Shown in pieces: positions 11,753 to 23,640 of a stretch of 64,000 bases of DNA. The DNA comes from Chiridota heheva. Taxonomy: Eukaryota > Echinodermata > Holothuroidea > Apodida > Chiridotidae. Position numbers and translations under genes: made by a program. The stretch spans positions 1,382,001 through 1,446,000 of the forward strand of contig JAIGNY010001856.1 in assembly GCA_020152595.1 (NCBI GenBank), in the 5' to 3' direction. The stretch's first letter is position 1. Every line of letters begins with the position of its first letter. Below the pieces are notes generated by a model. The model was given only the letters and a program-made list of their open reading frames with translations, was not told the DNA's origin and did no database searches.

Positions 11753-12189
11753 CTGGAGGGTAAATTGATCAAAATGAAAGCAACATCAAATATGATGTGG
11801 AATATCAAGAAGTGATACAAGCATAAACAATGAATGCCTTGGTTGTTTTAGTCTTGTATGTCTTTGATCCAAATACACAACAGAAAATGAAAAGTGGTCT
11901 CTTTAGTTATTCTTATCCAGTAAAATCACTGATTTGAAAAACACCCCTGCAAATCATCTACACATACCATGAACAGCTCAGAGTACATTCCCTACATCAC
12001 AGCAGATTGTACTTGCAGAATTATGACAGAGCACCTCCACAGTCAAAGTATCCTCCACTTTCAGTGGTAGGGAGTTAATAGGTGTCCCCCCCACCCCCTC
12101 CCTTTCCTTCTGATAACTTATCAACTTTGATTTTGGTATCATGTATATAAACTTGCAGAAAGAAGTTTAAAGTTGATTCCATCCAAGGC

Positions 12190-12285
12190 ATTAAGACTCC
12201 TCAGAGCCAGTGCTTATCCCTGTTTTCCATGGTGCAAGCAGATTACAAAATGTGACTCCCCCTGGACGGGACACCAGTTCATCAC
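12190..12285. repeat. Left half of a dispersed SINE-like repeat
   Basis: The text CCCCTGGACGGGACACCAG followed by TTCATCAC is a widely occurring metazoan repeat phrase (the Pro-like CCTGGACGGGACACCAGTCC sequence). Its expected continuation, starting GTCCATTACAGGCTAAC, is found 1.15 kb away at 13430, so the repeat has been split by an insertion. Family name not determined. Confidence 0.5.
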
Positions 12286-13429
12286 TAATAAGATAAACAA
12301 TTCACTCAGTAGGCATTACTTGCTAGACAATACTTTCAAGTAGGCAATACTTGCAAAAGCTGAATGAATTGTTGGATTATAAAGTTCTGCTATAAAATGG
12401 CCAGTCAATGGGAATATAAAAGATATAATTATGGAAAGATTAAAGGCGGGAGGGAGGGGGGAATGGTCCTCTTGCACCCCTTAATTCCGTCTATGATAAC
12501 ATAATGTAGTAAGATTGGAAATAAACATTAATTTTGTTAATGATACAGTGATGTAGGAAAATTGCAGCATGTGTGTGTGTGGAAAAAGTGGGGAGAGGGG
12601 GGGTAAAATGCTTCTCTTGCAACCCTTAATCCTGTCTATAAACATAGAACATACTGTAAAATAAAGGAACATTGGAAATAAACATTATTCTTATTAATTG
12701 ATATAATGATGTAGCGATATTGCATCAAAGGTGGGGGGGGGGAGGGAGAATTATATTCCTCATACGCAGATATAATTAAATGAAGTCAAAATATATTTTT
12801 CCATTTTTAAATGTTCTGATTTAAATATCCCATGAATAACGAAATAGTACAAGAAATGAGAAAAGAAATGTATGTGCCTATTATCAACTTGATATCCACC
12901 AAAAATACAAGTAAAATATTTACCATTTTACATATTTTGAATTTTCAGCGTTAATAAGATATTGTTTATTGTCACGCCATGTTTACAAGCTTCAGACATG
13001 GTTTTGCTGCTGAACCATTTATGCTAACATGTTGTATATGCATGTGTGCGCAGTATTCAATTTAGTGATACCTGTTGACTTCACTGACGTTCTTTTGTTC
13101 AACAGCTTTTCAACAAATTAAGTACATCCACCTAGGCACTGTTGGAAAGGTAAGCTGGTAGTGAAGGTACTTGTTTCTTGATTGAACTCAAGTGAACAAC
13201 TCAATGAAGTATTATTGAATATATATTTCTATTTAGTATTAAATAAAAGTGTTCCATGATGATAAAAGGCATGTCAAAAATTGACCTGAGATTGTCGCGG
13301 CAAGGCCTATTTATTGTAGCGCATCGTGGAAATTCATCGACGCTACTATGGTAAGCCAATGCAGCAGTTTCAACGTGAAAAAGTGCATAACGACCGAATA
13401 GCATACACGGTCAAATTGTTATCTGACTA
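12286..13429. mobile_element. About 1.14-kb insertion splitting the SINE-like repeat
   Basis: The ends are weak inverted copies: AAGATAAACAATTCACTC on the left, and the reverse complement of GTCAAATTGTTATCTGAC on the right. The flanks GTTCATCAC (12277-12285) and GTCCATTAC (13430-13438) look like a 9-bp target duplication with two differences. No transposase frame is visible. It contains G-rich runs at 12440-12460 and 12590-12605. Probably a non-autonomous DNA transposon. Confidence 0.45.
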
Positions 13430-13620
13430 GTCCATTACAGGCTAACTCCCCGGCACTGCCAATACCCATTCCACAGTGGAGTAGACTGGAGCAAGTAGAG
13501 CAAAGTGTCTTGCTCAAGGACACAATGCAATGCTCACGGACACAATGCAATGCTCACAACGGTAGTCAGACTCAATACATTGGCATATGAGCATGACTCT
13601 TTAACCACTGCACTGCACTG
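13430..13620. repeat. Right half of the dispersed SINE-like repeat
   Basis: Contains GTGTCTTGCTCAAGGACACA and a terminal GAGCATGACTCTTTAACCACTG, phrases that together mark a common metazoan interspersed repeat. An extra copy of ACACAATGCAATGCTCA makes a small internal duplication at 13519-13556. Confidence 0.5.
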
Positions 13621-14547
13621 CAATGAATAAACCAAACAAGTGCATAAGGCCTCTGAAGAAAGAGGATAAGGTGGTCAAGTCAAGTCAAAGGTCAAAGACT
13701 TAAATTCAGGGTGCTGTTGGTGTGATAGGCTAGTTGATTTAAACTAAGAAGTAGGACATAGAGGTAGATACAAAGAACATATAAACACACATTATATTGA
13801 TGTATTGACACTGCCCAAGAAAATTTACGATCTGGTTATTTTAATATTTATTTCTAAAAAGGTCCAAATGAAGCCATCTTTGGAGAGATGGTAATTTAAG
13901 GGAAGACACTGTAACATAAGGAATATGGTTGATGGTGAGGGATAAATGGCAAAGAGCACAGGTATGTTGGGGAGTAGCATGGTGGAGGTACAGTATCAGT
14001 GGGAGAAAAAGGTACGGTCTAATCTCAAATGTCAGATGATAATCTTTGTACAAGAGACATGAAAAAACTCTTCCCACACTTTGGGAAAGAAGATTTTTAA
14101 CTAAACATGCACCAATGCTTGTTTCAGTCAAAGTATAACAAGATAGGAATAATTCAGTACCTTACCTTTTTAATTACTTCTTTATTACCAAAATAAGGAA
14201 ATCCCTTGACTTATTAAACCCAAAATGTCTCCAAAACTCACTCTTCTCCGGACACGTGAATCAAATAATTCTTCATATGAAGTAAGTAGCCACCTTTACA
14301 GGCCATTTATGGAAGCTAGTGCAAACAAGTGTAAGCTTTGGTAAGACAAACAAACACACTGAGATCTAAGCATCAAACAGCTGTTTGCTTTCAACCAATA
14401 GTGGAAAGAAGAGACACAAATGATAACCAGTGAGTCCTGCATACAAGGCAATCAGATTTACACACACACACAGAAGAGTATATTTGTACATCACACATAC
14501 AAAATGAATATTCCTTTCACTAGATTATCATACAAAATATTGTTTGT
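13621..14547. other. LARP1 intron, no feature seen
   Basis: Unique AT-rich sequence with a CA run near 14460. The 96-codon minus-strand frame here shows no motif. Confidence 0.5.
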
Positions 14548-14819
14548 TTGTTTGATGAGGGCTTAACGGCACAACGACAGCGAGGGTCAAAATGTACCTG
14601 AGAGGTTCGATCATTCCAGAGGTACTGTAGGAAGAAAAGAAAATTGGGGGAGACTGAGAGAAACACGGGGACTAAAAGCCAGGAAGCTGGGACCGAGAGA
14701 AAAAGTGCATGGGTGCAAAAAAAAAGGGGGAAAAGGTAAAGAGAGGGGGTGGGAGAAGAGGTCTAAATATGGACGTAGAGGAAAGCATGATGAAGGAAGG
14801 GGATAATTTTATCCGGAGG

Positions 14820-15830
14820 GTTTTTTTGGAAGGGTTCGGCTATTGAGTTGTGGGGGGCGAGGGAGCTCTGGGAAGGTTGCACAGGGGGCAGGCAAGGACA
14901 ACGTGGTAGATTGTGAGGGTGCAATGCTTATTGTTGCAGAGGGGTGGGGAAGCCAAAAAGGAGTTGGGAGTGAGTGAGGTGGGTGTGCCCTATTCTAAGG
15001 CAGGTAATGTGGATGTTGTTGACACGGGAGAGATTGTGGATGTTGGGTTTGATCAGAATGGTGTGCTGGATGACGTGGAGTTTAAAAAAATAAATCTGCA
15101 AGTCCCATGAATTTTGCCAACAGTCACGAACAAGGACATCAATAAGCGGTTTGATGTCAGAAAGGGTTTTGGGAAAGGGGGTAGGGTGGGGGTCGAGGGC
15201 AAGCTTAGCAGATGCATCAGCTCTGTCATTGCCAGGGATGCCAACATGGCTGGGTATCCAGAAGAAAATAATACTTTTCCTGCAAGAGAGAAAGGGGGGG
15301 GGGGGGGGGCCGCAAAATGAGTTTAAGGAGGAGGTGGGACATGGGGTTACTCCATTTAAGATTGAGTAAAGAAGTAAGGACAGACTTGGAGTCGGGGAAG
15401 ATGGCAAAGTGGCTGAGCGGAGAGTACTCAATAAAGTTGAGGGTGAGTAGGATGACCTTGGCCTTGGCCGAAAAGATAGACGAGTAGTTGGGAAGCCTGC
15501 TACTAAGAGTGATGTCTTGGATGACGGCAGCAGCAGCTGTCTTGTCACCTTCTTGGAGCCATCAAAATAGATGGGAGGTGTAGTTTGAGAGTTGGTCTTT
15601 GATGTAGTTGTGGAGGTTGATAAAGAGGTTAGGGTGGGTTTGGGTTTTGTGATGAGTGGAGAGGCCCAGGTGGACAGAAGGGAGGGGGTGGCCCAGGGAG
15701 GAAAAGTGGGCCAGGAGAAGATGCCAAGAGTAGCGAAATTGATGCTGAGATGGTTGAGGCGTAAGCTGAAGGGAGGAGATAAAGTTTTAGTCCTATCAAA
15801 AGGTGGGGAAATTGGGGTACCCAATGAGGT
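14820..15830 (-). pseudogene. Retrotransposon copy 2: RNase H domain and C-terminal zinc segment
   Basis: Minus-strand frame of about 298 codons. The RNase H signature is IIFFWIPSHVGIPGNDRADA near 15270-15210, with the acidic residue of GNDRAD that terminates the active site. It is followed by INNLSRVNNIHITCLRIGHT (about 15055-14995), the R-L-R-I-G-H-T-x-L-T-H segment that precedes the terminal Cys/His cluster in I-like elements. A homopolymer G run at 15296-15310 disrupts the frame in places. Codes for a domain that would degrade RNA in the RNA-DNA hybrid; not functional here because the upstream frame is broken. Confidence 0.8.
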
Positions 15831-15899
15831 TGTAAACAGGGTTGTAGGTGTTGGTGGTGTACTCTAAAAGCGAAGGAAAGGCAAAGTCTAAGCTTTCTA

Positions 15900-17080
15900 C
15901 ACCTTAGCAAAGGGGAGGGGGGGGGGGTTCGTTGGCTTTAACGTGAAGGCTGGTAATGGAGGAGGTCCTGTAGGCATTTTGGATGGTGTTGATGTGGTTG
16001 AGGTAAGAGTTGTGAGCAGTACAGCAGACAATATTGCCATAGTTGAGCTTGGCACGATTGGTGGGCCTGAAGATTTTGAGGAGAGCGTGGGTCCGCACCC
16101 CAAGTGGTGTTGGAGAGGAGGCAGAGAATGTTGAGGGAGTTGTTGCATTTCTGTTTCAGGTTGGTGATGTGTTGCTTGTAGGAGAGCTTGGGGTCTAGGG
16201 TTAAACCCAGGAACTTAGTGTAGTCAACTTTAGGGATGCAATTGCCATTGAGTACGAGTTTCAGGTTGGGGTTGTTGAAATAACAGACGTGCATGCAGAC
16301 TGTGTTGTCTTTGGATAATTTAAAACCATTATTGTTGCATTAATCTGGCAGCCGGTTAAGGCCAAGTTGGAGCCTATTTTCAACAAGAGGAAAGCTAGGG
16401 GAGGAGTTAGAGATGGTAAAGGGTAGAGGTTGGAGAGAGTGTGGCCAAAACTAACATAAAACAGCTTGGGTGAGAGAAAGTATTGAATACAGATGGGGAG
16501 GTGGCCTTTGAGGCTGATGGTGTGAAGCTTACGGGTAATGTCGTATTTTCAAGTGGTGTCTAAAGCTTTCTCGAGGTTAAAAAGATGGCAATGTGGTGTT
16601 CCTTTTTTGCAAAGAATTACCAGATAGCAGTGTAGAGCATAAATAACTGGTCCAGGGTATTGCGATGTTTCCGGAAGCCGCTTTGTTGAGAGGAGAGGAT
16701 TCTGTTGGTCTCAAGGAACCAGTTTAGTCTCTGGTTAAGGAACCAGTTTAGTCTCTGGTTAATGATCCTTTCCATAATTTTACAGAGACAGCAGGTGAGG
16801 GTGATGAGGCAGTAGCTGAAGGGGTTAATACTGTCCTTTCCCGGTTTGGGGATGGGGGTGATGATAGCTGTCCTCAAGATAGGGGGAAAGGAATGTGAGG
16901 ACCAAATGTGGTTAAGGATGGTGAGTGCAGTGGCGGTGGCCTTGTTGGAGGGTGTTTCAGGAACTGGTAGGGGATGTTATCTGGGCCCTTGGAGGTGCAG
17001 CCAGCATCATGGATGGCTTGGTTTAATTCAGAAAGGGTGAAAGGGGTGTTGTAGCTCTCGGTGTTGTTACAGGCAAAAAT
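15900..17080 (-). pseudogene. Retrotransposon copy 2: reverse transcriptase domain
   Basis: From right to left: NTESYNTPFTLSELNQAIHD and SKGPDNIPYQFLKH (RT motif 0/1), then AIITPIPKPGKD and LCKIMERIINQRLNWFL, then SQQSGFRKHRNTLDQL. FLGLTLDPKLSYKQHITNL follows at the thumb end. Compared with copy 3, a segment of about 130 bp carrying the PQG and YVDD boxes is missing near 16430. A 24-bp direct duplication at 16720-16767 repeats NQRLNWFL. Both changes are recent relative to the base substitutions, as the flanks align closely. Confidence 0.85.
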
Positions 17081-17084
17081 CGGG

Positions 17085-18000
17085 TTAACGACAAATTTGT
17101 CGTATATTACGCCATGGCTGAAATTTCTTACGACACAGGTTGTACCTGCATTGTAAGATTTAGATATAGCATGTGAAATTTTACGCCAGAGTTTTTCATT
17201 AAGGTAAATAAAAATCATGAACATCCCACCTCTCTGATGTGATTCAAAATTTTATTTCACACAAAAATGAATTTGAATTACTCATAAATAAAAGGAAAAT
17301 GACACAACTACGAGACTAACGGCCGAATGATTCAACATGCCTAGACATATAGGCTAGTACATATGCCCTATGTATGATGTACATACACTGTACAGTGAAA
17401 GTTTTGACGTTGTTTTGAATGCAGGCTGTCAATTGTCAACAATATTACTAGCTAGGATTCTACTTTCTTCCTGTACTGTGTTGATCGTGTATCTGTGAAG
17501 TGATCACAATCTGCAAGTCAAGTTACTATACTGTAAAAAAGTAGGCGTGTTCAAGATCTGAATAGTATATTATGATTGACAATTGGTCAAAGTTCAGTGA
17601 AACCTCATGAAAATTTGGATACAATAAACAAAAGTATTTTCTAGTTTATTTTGGGATTGTTAACCCAACTTTCATGATTCAACATTATACAAGGATTGGG
17701 TATGAACTTTTTCTTATTTTTTTTCATGATAATAATAGTCCAATTTTGTAATGTTTTTTGGTATTTTAAGCGCAGTTTTCATTCACTTTAGCAAGGCAGG
17801 CTTACACAGGTGTCTGTGTTAACAATTACTTGCGTGCTTAGCTTACACAGTGCCGTGTACATTACACAATGCCCTGTACATAACGCAATGCCCTGTACAT
17901 TATGCAATGCACATACGACGGCAAATTTACAAAATACGCCAAAATTCAAGGGCTTGTCGTAAACAAATATGCCAGGCAAAAAATTCTAACACAACTTTTG
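17085..18000. mobile_element. 0.9-kb repeat element inserted into copy 2 (family X, copy a)
   Basis: The same sequence occurs at 45508-46425 in an unrelated context, which fixes the limits. It starts GGTTAACGACAAATTTGTCG, including the perfect palindrome ACGACAAATTTGTCGT at 17088-17103. It ends with CGGCAAATTTACAAAATACG and GGGCTTGTCGTAAACAAAT. Comparison with the uninterrupted copy 3 near 37262 shows that the retrotransposon continues directly after it. No coding capacity. The ends share GTCGTA and TACGCCA blocks, but I could not establish a simple terminal inverted repeat or target duplication. Confidence 0.75.
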
Positions 18001-19300
18001 GTTGGAGGGAAAGGTAATACTTTACGTTCCGTCGCGAGCTTTTTTGGCTTTAAAAGCATTGAGGTACTTGGCCAACGACGAGATGTTGCTGAAAGAGGTG
18101 GCGAGGTGGTTAATATCCTTTTTCGCGGTGAGAAGGTTACCATTCCAAAAAAGATGGGAGATGGGAGACTTGCCCATCCTGCCGTGGAAGCTGTTAACCA
18201 TTCTCCAAATCTTCTTAGTGGGGGTGTTGGTGGTGAGAGATGAAGTTTTCCAAGTGTTGGTTTTACTGTCCTTGATAGTGCGCCTGGCTTTGGCATGGCT
18301 GATGCAAAAGAGCTTGAAGTTGTGGGTGGTCAGTTTGTTTTGAAGTTCCTGAGGGCCCTTTTCCTGTTCTTGATGGCAGTTTTGCAGTCATTGGTGAACC
18401 AGGGGTTGGGGGAGGGGTGGTTAGGGGGTCTGGAGGTTTGGGAATGGAGCAGGTGGCGATGTTGATAAGGATGTTACTAAAGTTTGACATGGGATCCTCA
18501 CCCTCGAGGAGATGGGGGGAGAGGTGAGTCGCAGAGGATTTTGAAAAGGGACCAGTTGGCCTTCTTAAGCTTCCAATTGGGGGTGTGGTCTGTGGGGGTT
18601 TGTAGGTTGGAGTGAATAAGAAGAGTGTAATGGTCACTACCACAGAGATCAGCAGTGACCTTCCAGCTAAAATCAAGGAGGTTGGGGGAAGAGATAGACA
18701 GGTCAATACAGGTGAGTGAGCCTGTGGCAGATTGAAGGTAGGTCGGGGAGTTAGTGTTGAGCAAGGAGAGGCTGTGCTGTCGAAGAGTGTTTTCGATAAG
18801 CTTGCCTCTGGGGGTGGTGGTATTGGAGGTCCACAGGGGGTTGTGGGTGCTTAAGTCACTGAGAAGGATGAAAGGTGAGGGGACTTGAGAGATCACGTTG
18901 TTGAGGCTGGTTGGCTGAATGTTTGCATTGGAGGGGGGAGGAGAGGGAGAGATAATTGCAAAGAGTGAAAGTTTTGTGGAGGGAGATAGACAAACAGATG
19001 GCCTAAAGGTGGGTGTTCACATGAATAGGGCTGTGTGAGATACCATGTGTAACTAGAATGGAGAAGCCCCCACATGCCCTGTTGGCGTTCTCTTGATGTC
19101 TATGGTAGCAAGTGAAGTTATTGAGGGAATAATGGTCAGCAGTTTTCAAAAAGGTTTCTTGTAGGCAAAAGACGACTGGGTTAAAGATGGTGGCAAGTAT
19201 GTCAATTTCTTCTGAATTGGCCTTAACGCTCCTGATGTTCCATTGTATAATGTTGTGGGTATTACTGTACTTGTTTGTGTTGCACGCAATAAGGAGGCAG
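18001..19300 (-). pseudogene. Retrotransposon copy 2: AP-type endonuclease domain
   Basis: Broken minus-strand frames with the order of an APE-like endonuclease. IIQWNIRSVKANSEEID followed by PVVFCLQETF (about 19245-19145) carries the N-terminal Asn and the metal-binding Glu. PFILLSDLSTHNPLW (about 18880-18830) stands where GDFNxHNxLWGS is expected, with the Asn lost. SLTCIDLSISSP (near 18705) and GSDHYTLLIHS (near 18635) supply the terminal Asp-His pair. This domain would nick target DNA for reverse transcription. Several stops and frame changes make it a pseudogene. Confidence 0.8.
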
Positions 19301-19373
19301 AGGGTTATCTGGAGGAAGATCTGTTAGGTCTGGGTTGGCCTGTTTTTTTCTTTGGATCTGTCCCTGTTTCTGT

Positions 19374-20246
19374 TCATAATTTAAAGGCTACTCTGTTAAT
19401 AATTTGAAAGCTACTCTATTAATAATTTAAAGGCTACTCTGTTAATAATTTAAAAGCTACTCTGTTAATAATTTAAAGGCTACTCTGTTAATAATTTAAA
19501 GGCTACTCTGTTAATAGTTTAAAGGCTCATCTGTTAATAATTTAAAAGCTACTCTGTTAATAATTTAAAAGCTACTCTGTTAATAATTTAAAGGCTACTC
19601 TGTTAATAATTTAAAAGCTACTCTGTTAATAATTTAAAAGCTACTCTGTTAATAATTTAAAGGCTACTCTGTTAATAATTTAAAGGCTACTCTGTTAATA
19701 ATTTAAAGGCTACTCTGTTAATAATCTAAAGGCTACTCTGTTAATAATTTAAAGGCTACTCTGTTAATAATGTAAAGGCTACTCTGTTAATAATTTAAAA
19801 GCTACACTGTTAATAATTTAAAAGCTACTCTGTTAATAATTTAAAGGCTACTCTGTTAATAATGTAAAGGCTACTCTGTTAATAATTTAAAAGCTACACT
19901 GTTAATAATTTAAAAGCTACTCTGTTAATAATTTAAAGGCTCTCTGTTAATAATTTAAGAGCTACACTGTTAATAATTTAAAAGCTACACTGTTAATAAT
20001 TTAAAAGCTACTCTGTTAATAATTTAAAGGCTACTCTGTTAATAATTTGAAGGCTACTATATTAATAATTTAAAGGCTACTCTGTTAATAATTTAAAAGC
20101 TACTCTGTTAACAATTTAAAGGCTACTCTGTTAATAATTTAAAAGCTACTCTGTTAATGATTTAAAGGCTACTCTATTAATAATTTAAGGCTACTCTGTT
20201 AATAACTTAAGGGCTACTCTCTTAATAATTTAAAGGCTACTCTGTT
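19374..20246. repeat. 23-bp satellite, about 38 copies
   Basis: The unit is TTAATAATTTAAAGGCTACTCTG with common A/G (AAAGGC or AAAAGC) and T/A variants. Units are nearly all 23 bp. An isolated further unit lies at 24757-24790, directly after the 3' end of the CR1/L2-like element, so that element appears to sit within or at the edge of the array. Confidence 0.97.
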
Positions 20247-20578
20247 TTTCACTGCAAAACCACTTAAATTCCATTCATGTTCAGATTCGTCATACCGTAG
20301 CCGTTTCCATGGAAGCTAACACTTTTTTTCAGTTCTAAACTCAGAGTGGCTTATTATCCAGATAATCCCTTTCTTTATCCATTGTGTTTCCTTCAACCTC
20401 CAACAACACTGGATGGACAATAGGTGATTCTGAAGTGACTATTCATTTTGGAACTAATTTGAGGGAGGTTTTTTCCCCTCTTTCTTTTTGACCTGCTCCA
20501 TGAAGCTATATTGTAAGTGTCCAATTGTTGTGTCCTTATTATCGTGATTAGTGTAGGACTGTTAAATTTATATATTTT

Positions 20579-21575
20579 TTGGTTTTTTTTGTTGTTTTTT
20601 TGCCTTATACATTTATGGGGACTGATTATGGAGTGTCTAGACTTTTCCCCACATGTATTTTTTGCCTAAGAGGTGTAGATATTTCTACTTATTACACAAG
20701 CAACTGTTCTATATGTAGTAACACTGTCTCATATCATGATGTTTGCCTTTATGATAATCTACATACCAATGTTATATGTCATAACTGCTCTCCTCCTCCA
20801 GAGCTTAATAATAATCTTATGGGTAATGAAACTATTAACTTATTATCTGATTCCGATTCTGATATACATCTCACTACCTTTATAAGTAAGTGCCATTACA
20901 ATACTGAGGATTCTTTTAAAAGTAATTTTTCTAAGCTTCCAGATAATTTTCTTTTTTTAATTCATGTAAATTCAAGAAGCCTTTCTGCTAATTTTGATAA
21001 CTTACGCACCCAGCTTAACATGCTTCATACTAATTTCTCAGCAATAGGAATTTCCGAAACTAGGCTTGATACTGATTTTGAACACGGAATTTTTAACATT
21101 CCAGGCTATAATTTTATTCCCAACTCTAGGAGAGTCCAAACAGTGGGAGGGGTAGCTCTTTATATTAAAGATACCTTTACTTATAACATTATTACAGACA
21201 AAAGCTATTTTGAAGATGGTCTATTCGATAGTCTTTTTGTAGAAATAAAGGGTAACTATAACTCAGGATTTACGTTTATTATCGGTGTATTTTATTGTCC
21301 AAAAGGTGTGAGTAATCGTGTAACCACGGATTTGTTGTGTAATGTCCTTGAGAATCTTTGTTGATTGGATACAGTGTATCATTATAGGTGATTTTAATTG
21401 TAACCTCTTAAAAATAGATAGCAACTCTTATGTTAAGGAATTCTGTAACCTCATTTCTTCCTTCTTTTTTTATCCTCTGCATAGTTATCCAACTAGAATT
21501 ACGAGCTCGTCAATTTCATTGCTTGATAAAATCTTAACAAATAGTTCAAATCATTTGATTCTCCTGGTATTCTAA
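20579..21575 (+). pseudogene. CR1/L2-like ORF2 N-terminus: PHD-like zinc finger and endonuclease
   Basis: Best start is ATG at 20615 (MGTDYGVSRLFP). A cysteine cluster CIFC-x13-CSIC-x6-HDVC-x10-CHNC resembles the PHD-type finger found before the endonuclease in some CR1/Jockey relatives. The endonuclease follows: LIHVNSRSLSANFDNLRTQL, FSAIGISETRL with the catalytic Glu, GGVALYIKDTF, and FTFIIGVFYCPKG. The frame ends at 21364 and continues in a shifted frame with CIIIGDFNCNLLKID and SISLLDKILTNSSN. The final SDH motif region is partly preserved as DILDHFLVFSF-like text near 21575-21615. One frameshift and later stops prevent expression. Confidence 0.8.
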
Positions 21576-21845
21576 TTTCTGATATTTTGGATCACTTCCT
21601 TGTGTTTAGTTTCATAGACATGAAGAACAAACTGCATACCAAACATTGTTAAAATGATATTCCTCGTCGATCTTTAAAGCAGGTAACCATAGATATCTTT
21701 AAGTCCTATTTAGAACATGAATCATGGGAGAGTGTATTTCATATTAATGATGCAGTTGGTGCTTATGAGTGTTATCTTGAAAAATTTATGTATTACTACA
21801 ATATTTCATTTCCTTTTGGCTCTAAAAATAAGCATAATGTGCCAC

Positions 21846-22331
21846 GTGAAAGAGTGGATGCCTCAAGGTAAAGAGTGGATGCCTCAAGGTAAAGAGTGGA
21901 TGCCTCAAGGTAAAGAGTGGATGCCTCAAGGTAAAGAGTGGATGCCTCAAGGTAAAGAGTGGATGCCTCAAGGTAAATAGTGGATGCCTCAAGGTGAAGA
22001 GTGGATGCCTCAAGGTGAAGAGTGGATGCCTCAAGGTGAAGAGTGGAAGCCTCAAGGTAAAGAGTGGATGCCTCAAGGTAAAGAGTGGATGCCTCAAGGT
22101 AAAGAGTGGATGCCTCAAGGTAAAGAGTGGATGCCTCAAGGTGAAGAGTGGATGCCTCAAGGTGAAGAGTGGATGCCTCAAGGTGAAGAGTGGATGCCTC
22201 AAGGTAAAGAGTGGATGCCTCAAGGTAAAGAGTGAATGCCTTAAGGTAAAGAGTGGATGCCTCAAGGTAAAGAGTGGATGCCTCAAGGTAAAGAGTGGAT
22301 GCCTCGAGGTAAAGAGTGGATGCCTCAAGGT
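21846..22331 (+). repeat. 21-bp minisatellite inside ORF2, about 23 copies
   Basis: The unit is AAAGAGTGGATGCCTCAAGGT, encoding KEWMPQG in the element's own reading frame (GAA for AAA variants in several units). The sequence before the array (KNKHNVPRE) and after it (GILNSCKTKNKLYKKYVKN) are adjacent in related elements. The array therefore amplified the short segment corresponding to the PWMTxGL motif between endonuclease and RT. Opposite-strand and shifted frames across it are artefacts. Confidence 0.95.
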
Positions 22332-22439
22332 ATTCTTAACTCATGTAAAACCAAGAACAAGCTGTACAAGAAATATGTTAAAAATCATACACAAGGTAAT
22401 TTTAATTATTATAAAGTTTTCGTAATAAGTTAAACTCTT

Positions 22440-23640
22440 GTTATTAGGAAAGCTAAGAAAGATTTTTATCGTGAACAACTTGATGATGCTTTATGTAATA
22501 TTAAGAAAACTTGGAAAACTATTAATAACCTTATTAAGGGGACTATCTACAACTCCAAAGTGAGTAAGATGCATGTAGATGGTGTGAAAATTACTGATCC
22601 TGATCAGACTAAAAACAGCTTTAACAACTATTTTACCTCCATAGGTTCACATTTGCACTGTGCTATATCTTCTCCTGACAACTCCTTTGGTCCTTTTAAA
22701 AGTGCTTTGCCCCAATAAACCTGCAATTCACTGTTTTAAATCTGTGTTTAGAAACTGAAGTTTTTAAGAAAATTGCTTCCCTTAAAGCTTGTTCCTCTGG
22801 TTTTGACAGTATTTCACCTAGCGATGTTAAAGCTGTTTCATCTGCAATAAGTACTCTTATGTTATGTTTTTAATTTATGTTTTTTACAGGGTAAGGTCCC
22901 AGAGAGATTGAAAATAGTCCGCGTATCTCAAATTTTTAAAAACGGTGATCCTAGTATCCTTTCTAACTACCGACCAATATCCGTTTTGCCATGTTTTTCC
23001 AAAATTCTTGAGAAACTAGTTTTCGATAGATTAATCAATTTTCTAAATAATAACAATATTATATTTGATGGTCAATTTGGTTTTTTACCGGGTCAACTTC
23101 TCAAGCCTTACTCTATCTAACTGATAAGCTTTCTCATGCTTTTGAAATTAAGTATTTTTGTTAATGGTACATTTTTTAGATTTATCTAAAGCCTTTTATA
23201 CGTTAGATCATGATATTCTTCTAGCGAAAATCAATACTTATGGAGTAAGAGGTATCCCGCATCAATGGTTTAAAGACTACTTAAGTAACCAAATTCAATT
23301 TGTTAACATTGATGATCACAATTTAGATAAACTGGAAATCAACTGTGGGGTACCCCAGGGATCAATATTGGGCCCACTTCTTTTTATCATTTACATTAAT
23401 GACCTCCATAGATCGTCCACCGAACTCTCAATGATTTTATATGCATATGATCCCAACCTTTTCTATTCGGGGAAAGATCCAGCTAAGATATGCACTGTAG
23501 TCCCAGATAAATCTAAGAAAATTGCCCATTGGTTCCAAGTAAATCAATTATCCTTAAACATTAAAAAGACATGTTCCGTTATGTTCACCCCGCCCAATAA
23601 AACCCTTGCAAATAATTTCTGTAAAATTCATTAAGTTAAT
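22440..23640 (+). pseudogene. CR1/L2-like reverse transcriptase
   Basis: In order: a basic linker (KKDFYREQLDDALCNIKKTW), KNGDPSILSNYRPISVLP and FSKILEKLVFDRLINFL (RT motifs 0-1), FDGQFGFLPGQ, then FLDLSKAFYTLDHDILLAKI (motif A), INCGVPQGSILGPLLFIIYI (motif B), and the catalytic box as YAYDPNLFYSGKD. Relatives have YADDTNLF, so one essential Asp is Tyr here. HWFQVNQLSLNIKKTCSVMF completes the palm. Stops between 23100 and 23160 break the frame. Decayed. Confidence 0.85.

Larger units (their letters stand above)
14548..19373 (-). mobile_element. I/Nimb-like non-LTR retrotransposon, near-complete ORF2 (copy 2)
   Basis: Read on the minus strand from 19300 to 14548, the element gives endonuclease, reverse transcriptase, RNase H, a C-terminal Cys/His segment, a 3' UTR and a short (CAAA)n tail (plus-strand GTTTGTTTGTTTG at 14548). 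The same 3' end appears at 40727 and 47709. It is broken by frameshifts, by a roughly 130-bp deletion near 16430 that removes the PQG and YVDD boxes, and by a 0.9-kb inserted element at 17085-18000. ORF1 is absent; its place is taken by the 23-bp satellite that starts at 19374. The combination of an AP-type endonuclease and an RNase H domain points to the I/Nimb/Jockey group; I cannot fix the clade by eye. Confidence 0.85.
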
